NCBI GenBank assembly: GCA_035457105.1
Contig: DATIBX010000137.1
Location: 1-24,046, forward strand
Origin: PSRF01 sp035457105
GTDB lineage: Bacteria > Acidobacteriota > Blastocatellia > Pyrinomonadales > Pyrinomonadaceae
DNA: 24,046 nt
Direction of reading: 5' to 3'
A program made the translations under genes and the position numbers. Positions 12,874 through 22,575 of this stretch are shown piece after piece. Numbering within the stretch: the stretch's first letter is position 1; each line of letters opens with the position of its first letter. The notes under the pieces were generated by a model. That model was not told the DNA's origin and ran no database searches. It was given only the letters and a program-made list of their open reading frames with translations.

Positions 12874-15363
12874 ATGCTCAAGTTGCACAAGATAGCCCGT
12901 TTCTTTTTAGTATTTGCCCTTTCTACGATTATCCTCGACGCCCCTATCGTCAATTCAGTGACGGCGCACTCGGCACAGGCGACCGCACCTATTGTCACTA
13001 GTGACACTGCTGCTGCGCTCGCCACAATCGAAAAGGCAATCGATCAGAAACGACAGGAACTGGGCATTCCAGGACTTTCCCTCGTCATCGTCAAAGATGA
13101 TCGTGTGATTTACATGAAGGGCCTTGGCGTAAAGGACTTCGAAAAGAAATTGCCAGTTACCACCGACACTCTCTTCGCTATTGGTTCAGCCTCGAAGGCG
13201 TTCACCTCGATGATTGCTGTCATGAGTGCTGATGAGCACAAACTGTCGTTGGACGACTCCCCTAAAAAGTTTCTCCCATACTTCAAGCTTCGTGATTCAG
13301 ACGCAGATGCAAAGATCACCATTCGCGATCTGCTTGCCCATCGCTCGGGACTCAACCGTACTGACATCGCCATGGTCACCGGTGTGCTGAATCGTGCGGA
13401 ACTTATTGAAGTAGCCGCGATGGCGAAACCCACCGCAAAACTTGGTGAGAAATTTCAGTATCAAAACGTGATGTACGCTGCGGCGGGCGAAGCCGTTGCC
13501 CAGGCCCAAAAATCAACCTGGGATAAATTGATTGCAACTAAGATTTTCAAACCGCTGGGTATGAGGTCAAGCAACACGACTGTACCTGCGATGCAAAAAT
13601 CCCGCGACTATTCTTTCGGCTACGAATACAACCCGACTACCAAACAGACTCGGCGATTACCGCAGCGGGAGATTGATGCTGCCGCTCCGGCCGGCGCCAT
13701 AAATTCGAGCGCTCGCGACATGGCCCAATGGGTGCGCTTTATGCTTGCAGGCGGCGTAATAAATGGTAAGCGGCTCGTTTCTGAACAAGGCTTCAACCAG
13801 GTCGTTTCAAAGCAGATGAACGTTGGCGGAACGGTAGATTACGGCCTGGGTTGGTTTCTCCGACAATGGAATAACCACAAAGTAGTTGAGCACGGCGGAA
13901 ACATCGACGGCTTTAATTCGCAAGTTGCCATGATGCCCGATCAGAAGCTCGGGTTCGTTTTGTTGACGAACGTAACGGCGTCAACGCTTGGCAGCTTTGC
14001 GATGAACACCATTTGGAAGAACCTCGTTGGAGAACCAGCTGGCTCAGAATTAAAAGTTGCTTCCGAATCAGTTGATCCTAAAATCGAGGTTGGAAAGTAT
14101 CACCTGGCCCAGGCCAACGTCGACTTCGAGGTCACGATGAAGGACGACAAGCTGATGCTAACCGTTCCGGGTCAACCAGCATATCCTCTTCAAAATCTAG
14201 GCGGGCGTCGCTATAAACTCGCTGATCCTGCGCCGCCCGGATTCTTTGCGACCTTCAGACCAGTTAAAGACAAAGAGGGCCAAACAGAATTATTCCTCGA
14301 ACAGCCCCAGGGGAATGTGTTGTTGCTCAAAGACTCGAGCTTGAGCGCAGCAACTCCAGACGGGATCACTGCGGATGTCGGCGCGCTGAGTGCTGTTATC
14401 GGATCTTACGAGAGCGAGTCTTCGAAACAGGTAATTGAGATTGGAGTTCGAGAAGGAAAAGTCTCCCTCGTTGTTCCTGGACAACGGCCTTACCCGTTGG
14501 AAGAGAAAGAAAAGGACAAACTCCGAAGTCCAGGCCTGCCTCCTGCTTACTGGGTTGAAGTTAATAGAGACAACGCTGGAACGATTTCGGGAATAGTGAT
14601 CAATCAACCCGAAGGTCGTTTCACATTTCGCCGACTTACCTCCGCGCCCGCTGGAACCAGCTCAAACCTGATCAGCACAGACGAGCTGCTTACCAGGATG
14701 ATTACGGCTTATGGCGGTGAAGAGAATTTGCTGAAGCACAAGTCATCGGTCACTACGGTGACTGTAGACATGGAAAACCAGGGTGTGCAGGCCTACGGTC
14801 AAATCAGCGCGCGGGCACCGAATCTAACGGCAAGCGAGATGACGTTGACCGCGCTCGGAAAGAAGATTGGCTCGATCGTCAGTTACTTTGACGGCAATGG
14901 TGGAGGTGAATTAGTTAGCTTTGGACCAGAGGATGTTTATTCAGGCAAGCGTCTGCAGGACATCAAAGCCGGAGCGGATTTTTACGACGTTTTGAATTGG
15001 AAGAAGAACTACAAGTCTATTACGGTCAAACGTATCGCGAAAATCGGTGATGAAGACGCTTACGTTGTCGAGAAAAAAAGTGAGCATGGGACGCCGGTAA
15101 CCGATTACGTTTCGATTAAATCGTTCCTGGTTTTGCAACGGGATTCGGTCATAGCGAATGAGACTGCCGGTATTGAATTACCACAAAGAGAAGTTTTTAG
15201 CGATTATCGGCAGGTGGACGGCGTGATGATTCCGTTCAAGATGGTCGCCAACAACATTGCTAATGGCGACATTGTCTTATTGGTGAAGGACGTCAAATGG
15301 AACGTAGAGATCCCTGACAACGTTTTCCATAAGCCAGTAAAGAGTCAAGCGCGTGCGAAATAA
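12874..15363 (+). CDS. Exported beta-lactamase-fold serine hydrolase with C-terminal beta and LolA-like domains
   Basis: An 829-residue protein with a signal peptide (MLKLHKIARFFLVFALSTII to about residue 36). Residues ~45-388 form a class C beta-lactamase/esterase fold: Ser105-x-x-Lys108 (GSASK), Tyr196-x-Asn198 (YQN) and His340-Gly-Gly, with LLAHRSGL typical of this family. Substrates of these enzymes vary (peptides, esters) and cannot be chosen here. Two DUF3471-like beta units follow (~404-487 and ~498-590), sharing VPGQ-x-YPL. The C-terminal ~220 residues (from LISTDELLTRMITAYGG) resemble the LolA-like, lipoprotein-carrier-type domains often seen at the ends of secreted acidobacterial proteins. 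The start at 12874 is set by GGAGAG six bases upstream and by the signal peptide; the 50-residue extension to 12724 has neither. It converges on the metalloprotease gene. Confidence 0.88.
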   Translation: MLKLHKIARFFLVFALSTIILDAPIVNSVTAHSAQATAPIVTSDTAAALATIEKAIDQKRQELGIPGLSLVIVKDDRVIYMKGLGVKDFEKKLPVTTDTLFAIGSASKAFTSMIAVMSADEHKLSLDDSPKKFLPYFKLRDSDADAKITIRDLLAHRSGLNRTDIAMVTGVLNRAELIEVAAMAKPTAKLGEKFQYQNVMYAAAGEAVAQAQKSTWDKLIATKIFKPLGMRSSNTTVPAMQKSRDYSFGYEYNPTTKQTRRLPQREIDAAAPAGAINSSARDMAQWVRFMLAGGVINGKRLVSEQGFNQVVSKQMNVGGTVDYGLGWFLRQWNNHKVVEHGGNIDGFNSQVAMMPDQKLGFVLLTNVTASTLGSFAMNTIWKNLVGEPAGSELKVASESVDPKIEVGKYHLAQANVDFEVTMKDDKLMLTVPGQPAYPLQNLGGRRYKLADPAPPGFFATFRPVKDKEGQTELFLEQPQGNVLLLKDSSLSAATPDGITADVGALSAVIGSYESESSKQVIEIGVREGKVSLVVPGQRPYPLEEKEKDKLRSPGLPPAYWVEVNRDNAGTISGIVINQPEGRFTFRRLTSAPAGTSSNLISTDELLTRMITAYGGEENLLKHKSSVTTVTVDMENQGVQAYGQISARAPNLTASEMTLTALGKKIGSIVSYFDGNGGGELVSFGPEDVYSGKRLQDIKAGADFYDVLNWKKNYKSITVKRIAKIGDEDAYVVEKKSEHGTPVTDYVSIKSFLVLQRDSVIANETAGIELPQREVFSDYRQVDGVMIPFKMVANNIANGDIVLLVKDVKWNVEIPDNVFHKPVKSQARAK

Positions 15364-15370
15364 CGGACTG

Positions 15371-18300
15371 CTAATGTATGAAGCGGTTGCGATATTCGGT
15401 TGAGATGATAAATGCTTTGACCATTTCTGCATTAACGAAATTGCCATTGAACTGATTCAGTTTGTTTAACCAGAACTCATAGCCGCTGTAGTCGGAATCA
15501 GGAACATCGAATGGATTGCGTTGCAGGTAGCCAAAGTACTGCATCAAAACGAAAGCGCGATTATATTCAGAGTTCACGAAGTTTGGATGCTCGACAATCG
15601 CGCGCAAGACTTGGACCCGCGAAGCATCATTATTCTGATAACCAGCAATCAACGTATTGCGCTCCGCTTGCGAGAGTGGCGATCCAGCATTGGTGTTGAG
15701 CTTGTCGACAAAGTCGGCGCCAGACATTGCGAACGGTGGAAACGCCGTTTTGAACTTCGCACGCGTCACAAAACTCTCGTAAAACAGTTGAGTGTTCTGA
15801 GCCAGCTTTAGTTCCCATCCCGGTTGACCAACAATCACCCCCTGTCCCACAAAGCCCTGATCTGCAACCAGGTCGGCCCTGCTGATCACTGGAACCTTAA
15901 GCGTGTGAGCGCCGCCGAGTGATGAACCATCTTTGTCTCCGTAAGCGGCTTTGTGAATTCGTTCGACAAGATAACCGGTTTGTTGAAACTCGACTGATAA
16001 GAAGAACGCCGCTGACACATTGATTCGCTTAACCTCGATACACGATTGATCTGCTCCGCACGATGTAATCTGATTGGTCCAAAAATCCCAACCACTCGGA
16101 TCCGGTTCGCGACCAAGAAAGTCAAGATATTGCTGTCGTGCAAACACTCGTGCATCGTCGATTGGGTTGGGGGCGGCGCTCACAAAGTAGTCGCCGGTAA
16201 CTGTAGAGCTCGGAGTGAATCCAGTCCGCCATGCCTTAGCCTTCACAGTAACTGTTTGAGTAACAACGAAAGGATTGGTAGCAATTGGATCACTCTGAGT
16301 GGGTTCCTGTCCATTGGTTGTGTAGTGGACCACCGAGCCCGGTGTACCGGAGACAATCTTGACGGCTGTGTTGGTGTTTACCAGACCAGGTGTAACGCTG
16401 AAAAGTGGTTTGGCGACCACCACGTTTTCTCCGATCGGGTTAGGAGTTGATTGCCCTACGCCAAACGAGCCATTCCCTAAAATGCCTCCAAAGTTTGCGC
16501 CCCAGGCTTTAATAATCCCACCGTTTACACCATCTCCGATCATTAAGAATGATGTGCCCGAAAAGCTTCCGCCCAGCGATTCGACGCTGAATACGTTCGC
16601 TATTCCGTCGATGCTTGTTGGTATGGGATGAATAAGTGGATCGATAGTTCCAAAACCAAGTTGTCCGCTTTGATTACTGCCGAATGATTTCACAGTGCCA
16701 TCTGCCAACAGCACGAGTGTGTGTGAACCTGTCGATGACATCACCGCCGATAGGTTGGATATCTGTGTTGGCACCGCTATCAGGGCCTCGGTGAAAAGCC
16801 CCAGGCCTAACCTACCTCGCAGATCTGAACCGCAAACCCAAACGCTATTGTCCTGTTTTATGAGCGTGGTAGCGCCGTCCCCCGTCGAAATGCTCTTGGC
16901 GTTCTTCATACCTGCCACCTCAACCGGTAAAGGCACGGCTTGAGAGGTGGCACCCGTTCCTATTTGTCCTGAAGAATTATTGCCCCAGCCGAATACGGTT
17001 CCGTCGTTCCGAATTGCGAATGCGGTGTCGTCACCGGCAATGATGCGCACAATTCCCGAAAGGCCACTAATCTTTGTTGGACTTGGATGTGGATCCAATG
17101 TGGTTGTACCAAGGCCCAACGCACCACCTGAACTTCTTCCCCAGGACCAAACTGTGCCGTCAGCTTTCAGCGCCAACGCGAAGGTTTGACCCGCAGCAAT
17201 CGCACTTACCGAGTCGAGTCCTGAAACTTTAGTGGGTACCAGACTGTCAGCTATCAGCGCGGTGCCGATCCCGAGTTCGCCACCGGCATTGTTACCCCAT
17301 GACCACAGCGTGCCGTCTTGCTTAACTGCGTAGGATGTACTTAACCCTGCAGCGATCGCCTTCACTGGATAGAGATCATCGACTTGTACCGGGATACCTC
17401 TTGGAGTTCGCGTACCATCGCCAATCTGACCGTAGGAGTTGCTTCCCCAGGCCCACACAGTTCCGCGGCGCAACGCCAGGACAGTAGCCGACTGACCCGA
17501 TAGAGCCGTTGCCTCAGAAAAAGGCACAAGCTCACTTACGGTGAACGATGTGATCGCAGAGTTGTTAACCGGATTTGGATCGGTTGTTGCAGAACTTACT
17601 AAAGCACTGACGGGCAGTATTGATCCCGCGGGCGAGGTAACATTCGCAAAAACGACACCGGAGGTGGAGAACCCGGGATCAATCTTTGACACCGTAAAAG
17701 TGACCTCCAGTCCGTTACTCTCGCAGAGGGGGCTACAGTTAATAAAAGAAGTGCTTGAGGGAAGCACCACTTTGACTTGTGCCGGAGCTGCTACAATTGG
17801 ACCATCATTGCGCGCTGAGAAATTAATCGCGAGGGTTTGCGTTCGCATCACCGGGTTAACGGGAATCGTAAGTGACTCCATCACGAGATCCGCAGATTGA
17901 GCGGGTGTTGGGGTCGGCGTCGGAGTCGGTGGTGGACCAGCAACACTGTTCCAGTTGAGAGTGATGTTACCGTACTCACCGTTCCAGCTGTCGACCACGA
18001 TTGAATAGGTGTTGCCTTGCGTTACGTTAAGTTGAACACGGCTTGTTCTTTCGGAACTATTCACATCGTCGTTGTCAACGATGAAGGCCCCGTTGGAAAC
18101 CCAAAGAGTAGTATCGAAATTACTGCCGAGAGTGTCGAAAGTCGCCTGACCAGTGATGGGGGCCGTCCAGCTGTACCAGACTGATTTGTCGCTCAGGAAA
18201 CCGGCATGAAGAGCTTCGCCCGGTTCCCTGGTGGCGTTTACGTTTGTCCCGGTTATCGATCCAGAGGTGCCTGCGAGAGTGATCGGATTGGCGGCGTTAT

Positions 18301-19582
18301 CGTTGGGAGGTCGAATCGGCGCTGGTAATCCGATGGAATATCCGAATGTATCGATTGCGGCAATATCATTCTCGGAGATCGTTCTCCTTAACCCTTCACT
18401 GATCGTGGGATCCATTACTCCGATATAAGGCACTCTGCTATCAAGCTCATCGTCCTTCCAGTGACTTGATTGACGACCATCTTCATCGCCCGGCCCTGGA
18501 TTTAGGCCACCCGTGGAAAGACCCAACGAGGTAGAACCAAAGGTACTGATTCTGTTATCGAAAAAGACTTGAGTACCGCCTTTTGACATAAGGCGTTGTC
18601 CATTCGTAAAAGAGTTCAGCATTGCGTCTGAAGGCGCAACTCGGAAGAGATCCATTAACCCGACAGGAGTGGGGGTTGAGCCACCCGAGCGCGACGCGAA
18701 ACCCAGAGCGTGTCCAATTTCGTGAGTTGCGACCGAGTCAAAATCTGTTTGATTGATCGTGATGCCGTCATCAGGCGTGAAATCAAATGCGAATGCGGAA
18801 TTAAATCCAATACCTGCGTCGCCACTTCCTAATGGAATTGAGGTGGGATCTATGTTTGCCGTAAGACCGAGTGCTCGGGCGTTTGGAACTGTGAGACGAA
18901 CGCTGGTTACATTCGAGTTGGTCCCATTGAATTCTACCGGAACGGCATCCGTTGGAAGCGCATTGTACAACTGTTGTTCAAGGCTGCCCGAAGCACTTGA
19001 TACCAAACGAGAGCGGACGGTCGAGTAGTCGCCGATAAATATTTCCGAGCCAGTTTGGCCGAGAATGTCGGGATCGCCGTAAGGTTCGCCAAAAAACGTT
19101 GGACCATAGTCAACATCCAGGACCACCGTAATCGGATTAGAGATGATTGCTTCCCAGCGATTCGCCGCGATGATGAATGCGTTCTTGGCCTGAGGATTTT
19201 GATTAAGTTGTGCTGTCGCGTTTAGCGCAATACGCAATCCAGCCGAAGGTTGCAGAGTCAAACCAGAACTTGGGTCGATAAAGGCACGCGACGGCGACTG
19301 CTTGCTTTGCAGCGGAGCGCCAGTGTAGATCAGAGTGGTCAGCTGGTTGGTTCGACTCTTGGCTATGACGCTTTGCTCCGCTTCAGTTGCTTCACGACAA
19401 GTGGTCTGCCCACTCGGCGTGCGATAGATGACATAGGCATCCTGATCTGCTACGGCAGAAGTAGTGACTAAGAATCGATTGCCAAAGTGTTGAGCTGAAA
19501 CTGGCGTAGCCAGCGTGAGGACGAGCAGAGTCAAGACAGTCCAGAGGTAGACAGAGTTACGGGTCACTGCAACTTTCTCCAT
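15371..19582 (-). CDS. Large secreted HEIGH metalloprotease with PPC-like, DUF11-like, RCC1 and DUF4214 regions
   Basis: A 1403-residue exported protein. A signal peptide ends at about ATPVSA-Q31. A zinc protease domain (~100-415) has HEIGHALGF at 287-295 and a later GVMDP (~388-392) like a Met-turn. The usual third ligand position, three residues after the Gly, is Ser297, so another residue such as His374 (SSHW) may serve. Next come a PPC-like beta domain (~426-546), a Pro-Thr linker, a DUF11/CARDB-like domain (~563-683), seven RCC1-type repeats (~700-1065, for example WAWGSNSYGQIGDG), a chitobiase-type C-terminal beta unit (~1085-1150, VHYTTNGQEPT) and a DUF4214 module (~1160-1403). It is probably cell-surface or extracellular. 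No Shine-Dalgarno site precedes the ATG, but the signal peptide supports it. Substrate unknown; the protease call rests on HEIGH and fold context. Confidence 0.85.
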   Translation of the reverse strand: MEKVAVTRNSVYLWTVLTLLVLTLATPVSAQHFGNRFLVTTSAVADQDAYVIYRTPSGQTTCREATEAEQSVIAKSRTNQLTTLIYTGAPLQSKQSPSRAFIDPSSGLTLQPSAGLRIALNATAQLNQNPQAKNAFIIAANRWEAIISNPITVVLDVDYGPTFFGEPYGDPDILGQTGSEIFIGDYSTVRSRLVSSASGSLEQQLYNALPTDAVPVEFNGTNSNVTSVRLTVPNARALGLTANIDPTSIPLGSGDAGIGFNSAFAFDFTPDDGITINQTDFDSVATHEIGHALGFASRSGGSTPTPVGLMDLFRVAPSDAMLNSFTNGQRLMSKGGTQVFFDNRISTFGSTSLGLSTGGLNPGPGDEDGRQSSHWKDDELDSRVPYIGVMDPTISEGLRRTISENDIAAIDTFGYSIGLPAPIRPPNDNAANPITLAGTSGSITGTNVNATREPGEALHAGFLSDKSVWYSWTAPITGQATFDTLGSNFDTTLWVSNGAFIVDNDDVNSSERTSRVQLNVTQGNTYSIVVDSWNGEYGNITLNWNSVAGPPPTPTPTPTPAQSADLVMESLTIPVNPVMRTQTLAINFSARNDGPIVAAPAQVKVVLPSSTSFINCSPLCESNGLEVTFTVSKIDPGFSTSGVVFANVTSPAGSILPVSALVSSATTDPNPVNNSAITSFTVSELVPFSEATALSGQSATVLALRRGTVWAWGSNSYGQIGDGTRTPRGIPVQVDDLYPVKAIAAGLSTSYAVKQDGTLWSWGNNAGGELGIGTALIADSLVPTKVSGLDSVSAIAAGQTFALALKADGTVWSWGRSSGGALGLGTTTLDPHPSPTKISGLSGIVRIIAGDDTAFAIRNDGTVFGWGNNSSGQIGTGATSQAVPLPVEVAGMKNAKSISTGDGATTLIKQDNSVWVCGSDLRGRLGLGLFTEALIAVPTQISNLSAVMSSTGSHTLVLLADGTVKSFGSNQSGQLGFGTIDPLIHPIPTSIDGIANVFSVESLGGSFSGTSFLMIGDGVNGGIIKAWGANFGGILGNGSFGVGQSTPNPIGENVVVAKPLFSVTPGLVNTNTAVKIVSGTPGSVVHYTTNGQEPTQSDPIATNPFVVTQTVTVKAKAWRTGFTPSSTVTGDYFVSAAPNPIDDARVFARQQYLDFLGREPDPSGWDFWTNQITSCGADQSCIEVKRINVSAAFFLSVEFQQTGYLVERIHKAAYGDKDGSSLGGAHTLKVPVISRADLVADQGFVGQGVIVGQPGWELKLAQNTQLFYESFVTRAKFKTAFPPFAMSGADFVDKLNTNAGSPLSQAERNTLIAGYQNNDASRVQVLRAIVEHPNFVNSEYNRAFVLMQYFGYLQRNPFDVPDSDYSGYEFWLNKLNQFNGNFVNAEMVKAFIISTEYRNRFIH

Positions 19583-19768
19583 GAAGGGGAGCCCGGGAGG
19601 AGACCGGGGATTAAAGACCGAGCATCTTAGAGTTTATGTACCTGACAGAAAGATTCGTTAAGGCATTCTTCGGTCGCAGACTATTTACCACAAATAAGGT
19701 GGATTAGTAAAAGCCAGTCAGCAGCGATGAATTCTCGACTACAAGCATTGGTTAAAAATACTTGGGCT

Positions 19769-20056
19769 CTACTTCCCTCGCTTCCTGGCAAGGCGTCGTT
19801 TGAATACTGCTTCTGCGGAACTATCGCCAGGTTGCGACTCCTTCAGCGCCGGGGTTGAAGGCGAGTTCGTACTAGGTGCCACCACGTTACTGCCGGTCTG
19901 TTGATCGGAAACGTCACCAAACATTTTGTTTGCATTTTTTCTGTCGCCGCGCAAAGCGGGCGTCTCGTTCATTTCAACCCTGTTCCTATCGGGCTGACCT
20001 GCGTAGCCCATCTGCTGTCCACGTTTTCCACCCACACGTTTCTTGTTCGTAACCAT
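19769..20056 (-). CDS. Small basic, disordered protein of unknown function
   Basis: A 95-residue protein starting MVTNKKRVGGKRGQQMGYAG and ending AEAVFKRRLARKRGK. Both ends are rich in Lys and Arg; the middle is rich in Ser, Thr, Pro, Asn and Asp. No membrane segment, signal or known motif is visible, and it is probably disordered. It could bind nucleic acid or another acidic partner, but that is a guess. Translation is well supported: GGAGG (20064-20068) lies 7 bases before the ATG. A longer frame to 20086 would start with TTG and include that site. It begins 44 bases after the stop of the antiporter gene on the same strand, so the two are likely co-transcribed. Confidence 0.65.
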   Translation of the reverse strand: MVTNKKRVGGKRGQQMGYAGQPDRNRVEMNETPALRGDRKNANKMFGDVSDQQTGSNVVAPSTNSPSTPALKESQPGDSSAEAVFKRRLARKRGK

Positions 20057-20100
20057 GTTCGACCCTCCTATTCGAAAGATTCTCAAGAAGAGTCAGACAA

Positions 20101-21468
20101 TTACTGTGCCTTTGCTGACGAGGGATTTTTTGACTGGGTTTTGCGAGCTAGTGACCATTTCAAAGCTAGCGGAGTGACCAACGTTGTAATGATCACCATT
20201 ATTACGACTGCTCCAAATGTCGCAGAACCAATCACGGGTTCCATGTGTCCTGTTTCGGTTGGCAGCATTAAAGTCGCTCCAATACCGGCGAAGATTAGAC
20301 CCACCTCGCCGCGCGGAATCATTCCCAGACCAATCGCCAGGCGATTGACTCCTCGCTCCAAAACTCCCAGCGAACAGATTTGTTTACCCACGATTGCAGC
20401 GAGCGTTAGAACCAAGGCAAATCCAAGTAAGTCAAAACGGCCGAATACCCGAAGATCCACTTTCAATCCCATCAGGACAAAAAATATTGGTACCAGCGCA
20501 GTGCTGACAGGTTGCAAGAGTTCCTGAAGGTCACGCTCCTTGCGATCGCCAGGTGGTTGATAATGAACGTCATCCAGGATCAGGCCGGCTGCGAATGCAC
20601 CGACGATTGGTGCCAGTCCAACCTTCGCCGCGGCCCAAGAAAGAAAAAGACAAAAACACACTGCGATAGTTAATAGGACGCCGCGCGCCGCCAAAGTTGC
20701 CGCACCGCGCAAGAGGCGGGGCATCAACAACTGGCCCAGCGCTATAGAAGCGATCAGAAAGACCAGTGACTTAATTGCGATGAGCGCAACGTCACCAAGT
20801 GATAACACGCCGCCCGTTCCAGCTGCTCTGATAGCTCCAGCCACTACTGCCAAAATCAATAGCCCAAGAACATCATCGATCACGGCAGCGCCTAAGATGA
20901 TCCTAGCCTCCCGCGTTGAGAGTTTGCCCAGGTCTCTAAATACTCGGGCTGTTATCCCGACACTGGTAGCGCAAAGTGTCGCACCAATGAAAATGTGACC
21001 AAGTCGAGCTTCGTCGGGAATGAAATAGGCAGAGACGGCCCATCCTAGAAAGAAAGGTGCAAGGACTCCCAGCACAGCTACGAGCAGAGACGACCATCCT
21101 ACTTCCATCATCTCTTTCAGGTTCGACTCGAGTCCGACTTCGAAAAGAAGCACGATTACCCCGAGTTCGGCCAACGCTGCGATAATGTCATTGGTCTTGA
21201 GAGGCTCGGCCCACGATACGCCAAAAATAACCAGATTACCCAGCACTATTCCAGCCAGTAGTTCCCCTAACACAGCCGGCTGCTTAAGTCGCTCAAACAA
21301 TTCTCCGCCGAGCTTTCCAGCCAGCAGGATCGCTGCAATTCCTATCAATACTGCAGGATCGAGCTCGTGGGACGGCGGACTTTCCGATTCTGCGGCCGCG
21401 TTTGCAACAGGCGCACAGAAAAAAAGGGCAGTCAAAATGCTGGACGGGACGAGGCTGTGGCGCTTCAT
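20101..21468 (-). CDS. Cation/proton antiporter, CPA2 (Kef/NapA-like) family
   Basis: A 455-residue membrane protein with about 12-13 hydrophobic segments, preceded by an N-terminal signal-like stretch (MKRHSLVPSS to about residue 27, PVANAAAES). Family landmarks are QPAVLGELLAGIVLGN, ELGVIVLLFEVGLES, ATLCATSVGITARVF and the paired acidic GAAVIDDVLGLL, the ion-binding Asp-Asp of electrogenic antiporters. MIPRGEVGLIFAGIG near the C-terminus also fits. It would exchange Na+ or K+ for H+ across the inner membrane. There is no C-terminal TrkA-N (NAD-binding) domain as in KefB/KefC, so ligand gating of that kind is not expected. Ion choice cannot be read from sequence. No clear Shine-Dalgarno site precedes the start. 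It is divergent from the metallophosphoesterase gene and precedes a small basic protein. Confidence 0.9.
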   Translation of the reverse strand: MKRHSLVPSSILTALFFCAPVANAAAESESPPSHELDPAVLIGIAAILLAGKLGGELFERLKQPAVLGELLAGIVLGNLVIFGVSWAEPLKTNDIIAALAELGVIVLLFEVGLESNLKEMMEVGWSSLLVAVLGVLAPFFLGWAVSAYFIPDEARLGHIFIGATLCATSVGITARVFRDLGKLSTREARIILGAAVIDDVLGLLILAVVAGAIRAAGTGGVLSLGDVALIAIKSLVFLIASIALGQLLMPRLLRGAATLAARGVLLTIAVCFCLFLSWAAAKVGLAPIVGAFAAGLILDDVHYQPPGDRKERDLQELLQPVSTALVPIFFVLMGLKVDLRVFGRFDLLGFALVLTLAAIVGKQICSLGVLERGVNRLAIGLGMIPRGEVGLIFAGIGATLMLPTETGHMEPVIGSATFGAVVIMVIITTLVTPLALKWSLARKTQSKNPSSAKAQ

Positions 21469-21551
21469 TTGCTGGAAGAATTGGACGGATGGGATTATGA
21501 CATAGAAGAGGGTTTAGCTGCTGATGAGGTGTTGTATTTTCGCTTGTTGGG

Positions 21552-21580
21552 TTGCGTATGGTTTGGACCGTCACTATAAT
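21552..21580 (+). promoter_or_regulatory. Sigma-70-type promoter for the metallophosphoesterase and pgsA
   Basis: TTGCGT (21552-21557) and a consensus TATAAT (21575-21580) are separated by 17 bases, 55 bases before the ATG at 21636. A small hairpin GCCCG/CGGGC (21584-21599) lies at the expected start of the transcript. Confidence 0.55.
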
Positions 21581-21635
21581 GCCGCCCGCCTATACGGGCA
21601 CCCCGGCAAGGTGAACCGTCAAATAATCTCAAAAT

Positions 21636-22508
21636 ATGGCAACTCCTATTAGATGGAAACAGCGTGGAAGGCTTGTGCCGCCGTATAACACTCCTGCCTC
21701 CGCTGCTTCAACTCCACTTCGCTCGTTAGCCTTAAATCTGACTCATGTCGCACGGGCTGCCCTGACTGAGCCTTATATGCTCACCATCGAGCATCAGCCG
21801 ATTTCTCTGCGGCGGCTACCAAAAGAATTCGAAGGATTCAGGGTCGTTCAGCTCTCGGACGTTCATCACGGCCCATTTTCGGACCGGTCGCAGATCGAAC
21901 GGGCCGTGGAAACTGCCAATCGCTTACAGCCCGATATCATCGCGCTGACCGGCGACTATATTTCTAAAGAGCGTCATTACGCGGCCCCTTGCGCCGAAAT
22001 GCTCGGTAAATTGAGAGCCAAGTTCGGCGTCTACGCGGTTCTCGGAAACCATGATCATTGGACTGATGCCGCGCTAATTACCGACTTGTTTCGGGCCGAG
22101 GGCATTACGGTATTGATAAACGAGGGCATGCGTTTTCAAAAAGGTGATTCCGGCTTCTGGCTGGCCGGTGTCGACGATACTATGGTTGGCTTGGAAGACC
22201 TGTCCCTAGCGCTTGCAGGTGCTCGAGAAGACGAAATGAAACTGCTTCTCGCTCATAATCCAATCATCCTTCGCAGGGCTGCCCGCGCGACAGTCGACCT
22301 CGTGTTAAGTGGTCACACACACGGCGGCCAGGTGGCAATCCGCTCTGAGAGAGGCGCGCCAGCGAGAGGACGAAAACGAATGTTGAAGGGACTCGGTCGA
22401 CTGGGACATACCCAAATCTACGTCAATCGCGGTTTAGGTACCGTTGTATTGCCAATAAGATACGGATGTCCGCCCGAAGTCTCTTTGTTAGAACTGCGAT
22501 GTCATTAG
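21636..22508 (+). CDS. Calcineurin-like metallophosphoesterase (YaeI/YkuE type)
   Basis: A 290-residue enzyme with all the dimetal phosphoesterase motifs: Asp75-x-His77 (LSDVHHG), Gly-Asp107 (LTGDY), Gly-Asn138-His139-Asp140 (LGNHDHW), a late His in LLAHNP and GHTHGG. The region just before (EPYMLTIEHQPISLRRLP) and the order of motifs match the YaeI/YkuE branch, whose members hydrolyse phosphodiesters of lipids or nucleotides; E. coli YaeI has been linked to phospholipid-type substrates. The first ~45 residues are basic and without a membrane segment, so membrane anchoring is not evident. The pgsA-like gene follows 67 bases later on the same strand, making a phospholipid-linked role plausible. 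No good ribosome binding site is seen, so the exact start is less certain. Confidence 0.87.
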   Translation: MATPIRWKQRGRLVPPYNTPASAASTPLRSLALNLTHVARAALTEPYMLTIEHQPISLRRLPKEFEGFRVVQLSDVHHGPFSDRSQIERAVETANRLQPDIIALTGDYISKERHYAAPCAEMLGKLRAKFGVYAVLGNHDHWTDAALITDLFRAEGITVLINEGMRFQKGDSGFWLAGVDDTMVGLEDLSLALAGAREDEMKLLLAHNPIILRRAARATVDLVLSGHTHGGQVAIRSERGAPARGRKRMLKGLGRLGHTQIYVNRGLGTVVLPIRYGCPPEVSLLELRCH

Positions 22509-22575
22509 GTTTGCCTCACACCCTTTCCAGCATCAGTTCAGCCAAAAAGTATTACCGGTCCGTTTAGCCTCCTGA

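Noticed and set aside
16046..19028. Several plus-strand open frames inside the metalloprotease gene
   Set aside because: They are antisense shadows of a long repetitive coding region, with no ribosome binding sites or recognisable motifs.
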